Shown here: piece after piece, positions 54,527 through 62,928 of the stretch
Position numbering within the stretch: position 1 is the first letter of the stretch
How the letters are laid out: every line of letters starts with the position of its first letter
From: Fen-1308 sp035319125
GTDB lineage: Bacteria; Nitrospirota; Thermodesulfovibrionia; Thermodesulfovibrionales; Dissulfurispiraceae
Length of the DNA stretch: 64,000 nt
Direction of reading: 5' to 3'
Assembly: GCA_035319125.1 (NCBI GenBank)
Contig: DATHDG010000026.1
Coordinates: forward strand, 28,558-92,557
Notes under the pieces: generated by a model
Database searches by the model: none
What the model saw: only the letters and a program-made list of their open reading frames with translations
What the model was told of the DNA's origin: nothing
Position numbers and translations under genes: made by a program

Positions 54527-55872
54527 GTTGCATACTGCTTGTTGATGATGAGATCAATACCCTTAAGGTGCTGACTGCTATTCTTAAAGACAGCGGGTAT
54601 GATGTAACCTCAGCCAGAACGGCTGAAGAAGGTCTGGACAAAGCATCAAAAATCGCATTCGATGCGGTAATCACTGACTATAAGCTGCCCGGCATTAATG
54701 GGATAATGTTTTTGCAGGAACTCAAAAGGAAAGCTCCTCACCTGCCAGTTGTAATGCTTACAGCCTTCGGCTCAATAGAAATGGCAGTGGAGGCTATGAA
54801 AATAGGCGCATTCAATTACATATCGAAGCCGGTGAATCCAGACGAGTTGCTCACCGTTATGCGAGAGGCTGTCTCTAAACACAGCCTGGTGATGGAAAAT
54901 ATATCTCTCAAGTCACAGTTAAAAGACCGGTACAATTTCAAAAACATTATCGGCAAGAGCGATGTCATGCTGGAGCTTTTCTCACTTATCGAAACCGTTG
55001 CTGCAAGCAGCTCGAACGTGCTAGTGACAGGTGAAAGTGGAACCGGCAAGGAGCTGGTAGCAAAAGCTATCCACTATGAATCCCCTAGGGCTGCTAAAGC
55101 TTTCGTACCAATAGATTGTACTGCCCTTCCGGAATACCTCCTTGAAAGCGAGCTTTTCGGGCACGAACGGGGTGCATTTACAGGTGCACACGAACGCAAG
55201 ACTGGTCAGATAGAATATGCTGACGGAGGGACTGTCTTTCTTGATGAGATAGGAGAGTTGCCCCTAACAGTACAGAAGAAATTCCTCAGGTTCCTTCAGG
55301 AACGTGAATTCCTCCGTGTGGGAGGCAGTAGCAGGATTAAAGTTGATGTGAGAATAATATCGGCAACAAACCGCAATCTTGACGAGGATATCAAGAAAGG
55401 TAATTTTCGTGAAGATCTTTTTTTCAGACTCAATGTTGTGAGGGTATCTATACCCCCTCTTCGGGAAAGAAAAGAAGACATACCCATCCTCGCCGCTCAC
55501 TTTTTGTCAAAATGTGCTACCGTTAATGCCAAAACGATATCCTCTATAGACAGTGATGTAATTGAAGCTTTTATGAGATATGACTGGCCCGGCAATGTGA
55601 GAGAGCTTGAGAATACCATAGAGCGTGCGGTTGTGCTTTGTCCTTCGCCATCTATCACCATGCCTTTTCTTCCGCGTGCCATTCGTGATCTCATGGCGAC
55701 CCGAGTCGCTTTCAGTGAAGGGTTGACCCTGATTGAAACGGAGAAGCGCCTTATAATGCGTGCTCTTGAAAAGACATCCTGGAACCAGACCAAAGCTGCC
55801 GAAGCCCTCGGCATCTCCCGCAAGCAGCTCAGGACAAAGATGAAGCATCACGGCCTGCTGCCCGAAGAGTAG
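54511..55872 (+). CDS. NtrC-family sigma-54 activator
   Basis: 453 residues. Receiver (D56 phospho-acceptor in AVITDYKLPG), AAA+ domain with Walker A GESGTGKE, sigma-54 contact loop GAFTGA, Walker B DGGTVFLDEIGEL and arginine finger RERKEDIP, and a Fis-type HTH (NQTKAAEALGISRKQLRTKMK). Activates sigma-54 promoters. Overlaps the kinase gene by 16 nt; together with the PhnD-like lipoprotein it makes a three-gene sensing system. Confidence 0.94.
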   Translation: MSAALGCILLVDDEINTLKVLTAILKDSGYDVTSARTAEEGLDKASKIAFDAVITDYKLPGINGIMFLQELKRKAPHLPVVMLTAFGSIEMAVEAMKIGAFNYISKPVNPDELLTVMREAVSKHSLVMENISLKSQLKDRYNFKNIIGKSDVMLELFSLIETVAASSSNVLVTGESGTGKELVAKAIHYESPRAAKAFVPIDCTALPEYLLESELFGHERGAFTGAHERKTGQIEYADGGTVFLDEIGELPLTVQKKFLRFLQEREFLRVGGSSRIKVDVRIISATNRNLDEDIKKGNFREDLFFRLNVVRVSIPPLRERKEDIPILAAHFLSKCATVNAKTISSIDSDVIEAFMRYDWPGNVRELENTIERAVVLCPSPSITMPFLPRAIRDLMATRVAFSEGLTLIETEKRLIMRALEKTSWNQTKAAEALGISRKQLRTKMKHHGLLPEE

Positions 55873-56086
55873 TCAAATCCTGCTAAAGGTTTCAGCAATG
55901 CCAAATACGTACTTTTCACAATAGACAGCTTATGTATAATCTGATACTCTTGATCATTAAATTCTAGCGGATAAATATGGTGCATATACTTTAAGTACGC
56001 CTGACGCATTCGGTTTGCGAAGAAGATTGCTTCTGAATCCCAGCTCTGTTGCTTTATGCATTTATCACATATGCGAGGAGGTTAAT

Positions 56087-57103
56087 ATGCGTTTAGTCAA
56101 TTTCAACATCGAATGGATGAATGACTGGTTTGTCGGCGGCAACAAGATCGCCTTCAGGCAGAATAATCCTGCCAAGGGCATCGACAATGTGGACGACCTG
56201 GCCAAACGTGTGGCAGGCCTGATCCTGGCTGCAGACCCGGATGTGCTTACGGTCGAGGAAGGGCCGAGCGACAAGAGAGAAATGGAACTATTCGTTTCTA
56301 CCTACCTCAGCAATGACGGCGCGGCCTTGTACGATGTTTTTGGAGGCATTGACGGGAGCGCCCAGAAGATATATGCTCTGGTGAAGAAAAATGGTGCATT
56401 AAAGAACTGTTCGCCAGCCGCTGATCTTGAGACGGAAGCATTAAAAGATACATGGGAGAGTGACGTAAACGGTGACGGGGTGACCGAATTGTATAAGTTT
56501 ACGCGCTTGCCCATAGTAATCGATGGGGAACTCGACAGCAGCAGCAAATGCAGGATTGTCGCTATGCATACCAAATCCAATTATGTACAGTTTGGCGAAG
56601 AAATGTGGAAGGATCCAAGCAGGAGGCAGGCGTTCATAAATATTGCACTGACAGACCGAAGGCGAATATCCTCAGAAGCAATGAGAATACGGCAATACCT
56701 GGACGTCGTGACCACTAACAACCCTACCTTGGCTGTCATTGTAACAGGCGATATGAACGATGGCCCTGGACTTGACTATTTCGAGCTTCGCTACCTCACT
56801 CACAACGTCATAGATATCATTCTTGGAAGTACATTCGCATATGAACTGTTATTCCGTCATTCCTTCATCGACAGAGTAGCCATGTCGGAGCGGTACACTG
56901 TGGAATTCTACGATTTTATCGAGGAGCAGAATAAACAGCTCCTTCTCGATCACATCTGCGTTTCACCTGCACTATCAGGCAAGATAGTAGCAAGCGGCAT
57001 CATGCATAAAGACTACAACGCTGCATTGGACCCGGGCGCATCAGGCGATCGGCAGAAAAGGCCGAGCGATCACAGGCCGGTCTATGTAGATATAAACGAA
57101 TAG
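56087..57103 (+). CDS. Endonuclease/exonuclease/phosphatase-family protein
   Basis: 338 residues from the ATG with GGAGG (~7 nt spacing); the open frame extends further up but without a site. EEP motifs: RLVNFNIEWMNDW (metal Asn), VLTVEEGPSDKREME (Glu), VTGDMNDGPGLDYF (Asp/Asn) and the end PSDHRPVYVDI (catalytic Asp-His). No signal peptide. Substrate unknown: nucleic acid, phosphoinositide or other. It precedes a transglutaminase-like gene by 16 nt. Confidence 0.8.
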   Translation: MRLVNFNIEWMNDWFVGGNKIAFRQNNPAKGIDNVDDLAKRVAGLILAADPDVLTVEEGPSDKREMELFVSTYLSNDGAALYDVFGGIDGSAQKIYALVKKNGALKNCSPAADLETEALKDTWESDVNGDGVTELYKFTRLPIVIDGELDSSSKCRIVAMHTKSNYVQFGEEMWKDPSRRQAFINIALTDRRRISSEAMRIRQYLDVVTTNNPTLAVIVTGDMNDGPGLDYFELRYLTHNVIDIILGSTFAYELLFRHSFIDRVAMSERYTVEFYDFIEEQNKQLLLDHICVSPALSGKIVASGIMHKDYNAALDPGASGDRQKRPSDHRPVYVDINE

Positions 57104-57119
57104 AGGAGGATGGCTCAAT

Positions 57120-57944
57120 ATGGGAAAGAAACAAAGCAGCAAGACAGGCCGCATTAGAAAAAAGAAAGCGTCCATGCAAAAGAGAACAAGTATCAAAAAA
57201 TTGACTTATAGCGATTGGCAGATACATCCTCATATAATAGATATGGGCAAATTCAGAACGCTTCAGAGTCCTATTTGGCAGCGTATGACCACCAAGCATG
57301 AAGGCGATGTGCTGTATATCAAACAATGGAACTTCTGGGTCAGAGCGGGGTTCGATGCCAATGCGCAATCCTCAATTTTCTTCAGGGATTACGAAACTGC
57401 AAACTCAGATACTGATGCACTTCTGAGGGCTGTAGGCTTCACTTGGAGGAAAGCTGAGAGCGAGGAAGAGGTATGGGATCGAATAAGTCTGGTATGGACA
57501 TGGCTGAAGAATAACGTCATTTATGATCCGGTTAGTTATGCGACAATATCCTCTCTTCCCGGCGAATGGCCATCAATACTTGATTACGCGAGGTACTATA
57601 AGCTTCATAAAAAGATCGTATGGGCAGCGTGTTTTTCAAAAGCCCATATATTTGCAACACTCCTGGGCCGCATGATCTATCCCCGGTACCGGATTGCCAT
57701 TGCTGAAACCCACCACACTGAAAACGGCGTACCGCCGACAGCAACCCACGTTTATGTTGCTGTCTATGTTGGAGAACGTTGGTTTTACCTGGACCCGACA
57801 GCAATTTGCGTCGCCTTCCCGGATTATGCTCACAGGCAATCGATAGGCGTCAGCAGCTTTACCACGGTGGATTACGAACATCCCTGTGAAATTATACCAA
57901 TCCCTTTGTCAGGGTTTGATGGCGTTCCGCATTTGCCGAGCTAA
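57120..57944 (+). CDS. Transglutaminase-like protein
   Basis: 274 residues. Lys/Arg-rich N-terminal ~25 residues (KKQSSKTGRIRKKKASMQKR), then a domain with a probable Cys-His-Asp triad: VWAACFSKAHIFATLLGR (Cys, helix), ATHVYVAVYVGERWFYLDPTA (His and Asp), as in microbial transglutaminase/cysteine-protease-like proteins. Not a full match to a named family. Likely paired with the EEP gene upstream. Confidence 0.65.
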   Translation: MGKKQSSKTGRIRKKKASMQKRTSIKKLTYSDWQIHPHIIDMGKFRTLQSPIWQRMTTKHEGDVLYIKQWNFWVRAGFDANAQSSIFFRDYETANSDTDALLRAVGFTWRKAESEEEVWDRISLVWTWLKNNVIYDPVSYATISSLPGEWPSILDYARYYKLHKKIVWAACFSKAHIFATLLGRMIYPRYRIAIAETHHTENGVPPTATHVYVAVYVGERWFYLDPTAICVAFPDYAHRQSIGVSSFTTVDYEHPCEIIPIPLSGFDGVPHLPS

Positions 57945-58039
57945 TATAAATTGGCCAAATCGTTAGCACTGAAAAGGTCGATTTAGGCTTGTTTTCTGAG
58001 CTTGCGTAATGCCTCCGCTATGCATTATGTCTTGCTCAG

Positions 58040-58480
58040 GTGAACTCTTTAATACCATTTTACTCTATTACGGTAGGCAACGAGTACAGGTCCGACGACG
58101 GCGTCGGACCTTACATAGCCGACAGAGTGAAAAATCCGCTCGATCACATTGCCATTCTCAATGCCGGAGAGAGACCGGAGAATATCATTTTCAAGGCCAT
58201 TGAGCTTAAGCCCTCGGCTACAGTCATAGTAGATGCCGCCAACTTTGGCGGCAGGCCCGGAGAAGCGCGCATCATACCGGATAGTTCCGTCCAGGACTGT
58301 ATTCATAGCACGCACAATTTCCCGCTCAATATAGTCTCGCGCCTGATCGCGGAAGACACCGGCTCGAAAGTAATCTTTTTAGGGATTCAGTTTGAGAGCA
58401 TGCAATATGGAAAAAACTTGAGCGCCGAGGTCAGGGCCGCTGCCGATGAAATAATAAAGATGATTTCAGGCAGCTGCTAG
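58040..58480 (+). CDS. Hydrogenase maturation protease (HycI/M52-like)
   Basis: 146 residues. Endopeptidase that trims the C-terminus of a [NiFe] hydrogenase large subunit. Motifs: ITVGNEYRSDDGVGPYIAD (acidic Ni-sensing residue), VIVDAANFGG and HSTHNFPLN (His). GTG start; a weak ribosome site. Its end abuts pyrF on the other strand. The substrate may be another hydrogenase not in this window, since HyaD is encoded at 60047. Confidence 0.8.
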   Translation: MNSLIPFYSITVGNEYRSDDGVGPYIADRVKNPLDHIAILNAGERPENIIFKAIELKPSATVIVDAANFGGRPGEARIIPDSSVQDCIHSTHNFPLNIVSRLIAEDTGSKVIFLGIQFESMQYGKNLSAEVRAAADEIIKMISGSC

Positions 58481-59196
58481 GCAGTAAGGATTTCAAGGGA
58501 TATCAGTTCAAGGGCCCTGATGGGGTCCTCGTGCTTAAGAATGCCTCTTCCCATGACAATGTAGTCGGCCCCTTCCCTGAAAGCAGCCTGTGGAGTTGCA
58601 GTGCGGTGCTGATCATCGGGAGGGGTCCATGACGGCCTGATGCCTGGCGTTACAACCAGAAAGTTATTCCCGCAGGCATTCTTGATTATCGATATTTCTT
58701 GAGGCGAAGCAACCACTCCGTCAAGACCGGCCTTCAGAGCCAGCATTGACAGATGCTTAACATGAGCCTTCACGCCATGCTGTACGCAAAGCTCGTTTTT
58801 CAGCATTTCGCCGTTAATGCTCGTTAGGGCCGTGACGCCGATTATCTTTGGCCGCCTCAGATTCTCCTTTGCGCATATTTCTTCAACCCTGTCCCTGCAG
58901 CTCTTCATCATCTCTACGCCGCCCGAAGCGTGCATGTTGAACATATAGACGCCCATGCGCGCCGCTGCTACGGCTGCCTTTGAAACAGTGTTTGGAATAT
59001 CGTGAAACTTCAAATCGAGGAAGACCCTCTTGCCCTTTTCGTGAAGCCTTTCGACCACGGAAGGCCCGGAGGATACAAACAGCTCAAAACCAACCTTGTA
59101 TGTACTTACGTCCTCGCCGAGCATATCTACAATGCTTAGGGCCTTGTCTGCGCTCGACACATCGAGGGCTATTATTAATTTATCTTTCCATGACAT
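58477..59196 (-). CDS. pyrF: Orotidine 5'-phosphate decarboxylase
   Basis: 239 residues. Final step of UMP synthesis. Motifs KLIIALDVSSADKALSIV, LDLKFHDIPNTVSKA (catalytic Asp/Lys) and VTPGIRPSWT. Start at 59196 follows the dcd stop closely. Confidence 0.94.
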   Translation of the reverse strand: MSWKDKLIIALDVSSADKALSIVDMLGEDVSTYKVGFELFVSSGPSVVERLHEKGKRVFLDLKFHDIPNTVSKAAVAAARMGVYMFNMHASGGVEMMKSCRDRVEEICAKENLRRPKIIGVTALTSINGEMLKNELCVQHGVKAHVKHLSMLALKAGLDGVVASPQEISIIKNACGNNFLVVTPGIRPSWTPPDDQHRTATPQAAFREGADYIVMGRGILKHEDPIRALELISLEILTA

Positions 59197-59200
59197 GTCA

Positions 59201-59749
59201 TTAAAGCTTCGGCAGCGTTATCCCTTTCTGAGCCTGATATTTACCCGCTTTGTCCTTGTATGACGTCTCGCAGATCTCAGCCGCCTGCAGAAATATCAGT
59301 TGGGCTATGCCTTCGTTAGCGTATATCTTGGCGGGAAGCGGGGTCGTATTCGAGATCTCGATGGTCACATGCCCCTCCCACTCCGGCTCAAGAGGCGTGA
59401 CGTTAACAACCATTCCGCACCTTGCGTACGTCGACTTGCCCAGGCATATCACGAGCACATCGCGGGGTATCCTGAAATATTCTATAGAGGTTGCAAGCAC
59501 GAAGGAATTGGGGGGTATGATGCAGACATCGCCTTTGAAATCCACGAATCCGGCCGGATCGAATTTCTTTGGATCTACGAATGTGCTGTTGATATTGGTG
59601 AATATCTTGAATTCATCACCAATGCGCATGTCGTATCCATAGGAACTGACACCATAGGAAATAACTCCCTTACGAACCTGCGCTTTGCTGAAAGGCTTGA
59701 TCATGCCCTGCCGCGCAGACTCACGAATCCACCTGTCATTTTTGACCAC
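59201..59749 (-). CDS. dcd: dCTP deaminase
   Basis: 182 residues, GTG start with GGGAGG upstream. Converts dCTP to dUTP (or dUMP if bifunctional). Motifs SYGYDMRIGDEF, LATSIEYFRIP and CLGKSTYARCGMVVNVTPLEPEWEGHVTIEISN with the catalytic Arg/Glu. Located between hypC and pyrF. Confidence 0.93.
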   Translation of the reverse strand: MVKNDRWIRESARQGMIKPFSKAQVRKGVISYGVSSYGYDMRIGDEFKIFTNINSTFVDPKKFDPAGFVDFKGDVCIIPPNSFVLATSIEYFRIPRDVLVICLGKSTYARCGMVVNVTPLEPEWEGHVTIEISNTTPLPAKIYANEGIAQLIFLQAAEICETSYKDKAGKYQAQKGITLPKL

Positions 59750-59801
59750 AAGTCCTCCCTGTCAAAAAAAGCATAACGGCATGATAATCAGAATGGCTGA
59801 A

Positions 59802-60074
59802 TCAGGCTTCGAAAATACTTCGCGGCTGTTCGGGCATGCTGTCCTCGTACTCTTCCAAGGCCTCCGCATATTCCCGTATGAGTCTCATGGAATCGAGGGC
59901 AACCGCTTCATCTATTTTCTGAATAGCAAAACCGGCATGGACGAGAACATAATCGCCTACTTTTGCCTCTTCCGGTAAAAGCAGGAGGCTAATTTCCCTT
60001 CGTGCACCAAAAACATCAACCGTAGCAGAAAGGTCGTCAATATTGATTACTTTTGAGGGGACCGCAAGACACAT
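59802..60074 (-). CDS. hypC: Hydrogenase assembly chaperone HypC
   Basis: 90 residues. MCLAVPSKVI with the essential Cys2, then a beta-barrel and VGDYVLVHAGFAIQKID. Binds the hydrogenase large subunit and the iron-cyanide centre during assembly. Overlaps the hyaD end by 28 nt. Confidence 0.94.
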   Translation of the reverse strand: MCLAVPSKVINIDDLSATVDVFGARREISLLLLPEEAKVGDYVLVHAGFAIQKIDEAVALDSMRLIREYAEALEEYEDSMPEQPRSIFEA

Positions 60075-60553
60075 TCCAGTTCAAGCTCCTTTAACTTGTC
60101 TATCGTAGCGTCGATCAGTTTATCTATATTAGCATTAACCACGTCCGACATTTCAAGGCCGAATGAAAAATCGACGGAGGAAGGCTGCATCCCGATAACG
60201 CAGAGCTTGGATGGCATAATGCCTTTTAGCCTTGCCGCTGAGACCAAGTCGGCCAGACCAATTTGATGGACTGAGAGCTTCGAAAATATTACGGCAGGGA
60301 TCTGGTCATCTTCGAGTACCCCGATATAACCAGGTTCCCTGCCGAAATTAACTGCATCTACTATAACTATTCTGTCATACTGTTCGAACAGTGGAAGCAG
60401 ATCAAGGCCCAATGTGCCGCCATCTACTATCTTAAGACTATCAGGGCAATCATATCTTTCATTGATCGTATTAACTACATATACCCCGAGCCTCTCATCC
60501 TTCATCAGGATATTTCCAAGTCCCAACAGCAGCGTAGACAAATTAGTGTCCAT
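60047..60553 (-). CDS. hyaD: Hydrogenase maturation protease (HyaD type)
   Basis: 168 residues. LLLGLGNILMKDERLGVYVVN (Ni-sensing Asp/Glu), GTLGLDLLPLFEQYDRIVIVDAVNFG, HQIGLADLVSAA (His). Processes the C-terminal extension of HyaB after Ni insertion. The ATG follows GGAGG without spacing; a TTG a few codons later is an alternative. Confidence 0.9.
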   Translation of the reverse strand: MDTNLSTLLLGLGNILMKDERLGVYVVNTINERYDCPDSLKIVDGGTLGLDLLPLFEQYDRIVIVDAVNFGREPGYIGVLEDDQIPAVIFSKLSVHQIGLADLVSAARLKGIMPSKLCVIGMQPSSVDFSFGLEMSDVVNANIDKLIDATIDKLKELELECVLRSPQK

Positions 60554-61187
60554 CCTCCATGTTCTTGTAGCCGCTGAACATCGAGCTTATCAGGCCGTTT
60601 TTCTCGATCAGATCATTATGCCATGAAATATAAACATGAGCTATAACGAAGAGCCAGATTACCCACATAACGAGATGATGGATAAGCCTGAGGTATGCTA
60701 CGCTCATGATGCCCAGCGACCAGCCGCCAAGCAGCGTCCAAAGGGCACCGCCTCCCATGGCAACCTTGTACATGCCGAAACCGGTTATGATTTCAATGAC
60801 GTACAGTCCAAAGAGGAAGGTGTATGAAAGGCCTGCCAAGCCGGTGTGCCCCGGAGAGTGCGGCAGATCCTTTCTGCAGAATGCATAGAACATAGCCGTA
60901 CATACGGTATTTTCTATCCTCTCGCCTGTAGTCGGAATGAACTGGTTTAGGCGTGCGTATTTATTTCCTGCAAACCACCAATACATTCTGACGATGACGC
61001 ATACCGTAAAGACGAAGGCAGCTACAAAATGGGCAAACCGCATGTACGCCATAATGAGCGTATCGGCATTTCCGTAAAGGAAGGGGTTGCCGATATAAAA
61101 TCCCGTCACGGAAAGCGTGACTATGCTCAAGGCTATCAGCCAGTGCGCTATCCGCACGGGAAATTCCCAAACATAGACTTGACTCAT
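60543..61187 (-). CDS. hyaC: [NiFe] hydrogenase cytochrome b subunit
   Basis: 214 residues. Four or five membrane helices with haem b histidines (RIAHWLIAL; RFAHFVAAF; PGHTGLAG; RLIHHLVMWVIWLFVIAHVYISWH). Passes electrons from the small subunit to the quinone pool. GGAGG before the ATG. Confidence 0.92.
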   Translation of the reverse strand: MSQVYVWEFPVRIAHWLIALSIVTLSVTGFYIGNPFLYGNADTLIMAYMRFAHFVAAFVFTVCVIVRMYWWFAGNKYARLNQFIPTTGERIENTVCTAMFYAFCRKDLPHSPGHTGLAGLSYTFLFGLYVIEIITGFGMYKVAMGGGALWTLLGGWSLGIMSVAYLRLIHHLVMWVIWLFVIAHVYISWHNDLIEKNGLISSMFSGYKNMEDGH

Positions 61188-61197
61188 AGCAGCCTCC

Positions 61198-62910
61198 TTA
61201 TCTTAATTTAATACTTGTAACTTCTTTCCCGAAAGCATCTAGAACGTGAATGCCGCAGGCCATGCAAGGGTCGAACGAGTGTATCGTCCTCTGAATTTCA
61301 ATAGGCCTGTTCGGATCGGCAATCGGCGTATTCATAAGGGCTTCTTCATCAGGACCTCTCTGCCCCTTGGCGTCTCTCGGCGAAGCGTTTACACCGCCCG
61401 GAACTACGCACTGATAGTTATCTATCTTCTGGTCCTTTATGACGATCCAATGGCATAGAGCGCCGCGGGGAGCTTCATGGAAGCCATACCCTTTAGCCTC
61501 TGACGGCCATGAAGAAGGTTCCCATTTCTCGGTATTGGCGGTCTTAAAGTCTCCCTTCTTCATATTGGCCGCAAGCTCACCGATAAAGTCGGGCATCTTT
61601 TGAGCGACCAGTGCACACTCTATACCTCTGGCAGCTGTTCTACCCAAAGTAGAGAATAATGCCTCAGGTCCTACGCCAAGTTTAGACAGACACATGGTAA
61701 CAACTTCCTTAGTCTCTTTGTGCCCGGCAACATAATTGACAAGCATCCTGGCAAGCGGGCCTACTTCGACCGGAGCACCGTCGTAGCGGATCGCTTTGAC
61801 CCATGAATATTTCTTGTCCAGATCGAGGGACTCATAAGGCGGCTTGGGGCCTGTATAGTTCGGTTCGGTTTCGCCGGCCCATGGATGCAGCGGCTTTTCG
61901 TCTCCGCCCTTATATTTGTACCAGGCGCGAGATACTTCTTCGGTCATCTTCATGTGATCGACCGGCAGGAGCTTGCTGAGGTCTTTCTTCTTTATATAGC
62001 CCCTTGGGAACCATGTCTTGTCCGTGTTGGGCTCATTGGAATTCTGGTACTCGCCATAGGAGAGATAGCTTCCGACGCCGCCGCCTATTGCAGCCCAATC
62101 CTTGTAGAAAGACGCGATTGCGAGAAGGTCGGGTATGTAAACCTTCATGACGAAATCCTTAGCTTTCTGGGCGAGCTCATTCATAAGCGCTATGCTGCCA
62201 GCGTTGAGGGCATTCTGTGCGTTAGGATCAACAGGGATAGACATGCCGCCGACGATAAATGACTGCGGATGAGGGTTTTTGCCTCCCAGAAGTGCATGGA
62301 TCCTGATGAAATCACGCTGGAAGTCAAGTGCTTCAAGATAATGCGCAACAGCCATTAGGTTAGCTTCAGGCGGCAGTTTGTATGCCGGATGACCCCAGAA
62401 ACCGTTGGCAAATATGCCGAGCTGGCCGCTTTCTACAAAAGCCTTCAGCTTAGCGGCTACGTCCTTGAAATGCCCAACAGAATTGTTGTTCGGCCAATCG
62501 GACAATGACGAAGCGAGAGCGGCCGTCTTTGCGGGATCAGCTTTGAGAGCGCTTACTACGTCCACCCAGTCGAGGGCATGGAGATGATAGAAATGGATTA
62601 CGTGGTCCTGAATAGTTTGCGATGCATTAATGATATTGCGGATGATTCTGGCATTGTCAGGAATGTTAATGTTCAGTGCAGATTCAACAGCTCTCACGGA
62701 GCTGGTGGAGTGAACGGTCGTTCAGACTCCGCAGATACGGGACACAAACGTCCAAGCATCCCGCGGGTCTCTGCCCTTAAGCATTATTTCCAGGCCTCGC
62801 CACATGGTGCCGGCGACCCAGGCATCGGAGATCTTGCCGCCGTCAACCTTGGCCTCGACACGCATATGTCCTTCGATTCTCGTAATAGGATCAACTACTA
62901 TTTTAGCCAT
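61198..62910 (-). CDS. hyaB: [NiFe] hydrogenase large subunit, predicted selenoprotein (Sec63)
   Basis: 570 residues if the UGA at 62724-62722 is selenocysteine; otherwise two fragments. Catalyses H2 oxidation at a Ni-Fe centre. The N-terminal motif is RIC60GVU63TTVHSTSSVRAVE, the usual R-x-C-G-x-C, so Sec63 replaces the second, Ni-Fe-bridging cysteine. The C-terminal motif is intact: DPC549MAC552GIH555 followed by a 15-residue extension that HyaD should remove after His555. The rest is group 1, membrane-bound type, with long N-terminal EGHMRVEAKV. GGGAGG before the ATG. Known [NiFeSe] enzymes carry Sec in the C-terminal motif, not here. A premature stop is the alternative; the perfect position at a catalytic cysteine and downstream hairpin argue against it. 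Confidence 0.85.
62688..62724 (-). promoter_or_regulatory. Candidate SECIS after the hyaB UGA
   Basis: UGA, 17 nt, stem CAGCTC (62704-62699), loop CGTGA, GAGCTG (62693-62688). The apical loop contains GU and lies ~24 nt past the UGA, within the range for bacterial SECIS. Lower pairs are weaker. Confidence 0.6.
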
Positions 62911-62928
62911 CCGTTGTTCCTCCCTCTA

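Noticed and set aside
62697..62724. hyaB as two genes or a pseudogene
   Set aside because: The frame is unbroken apart from one UGA at a catalytic cysteine, and neighbours and homology are intact; Sec is more likely.
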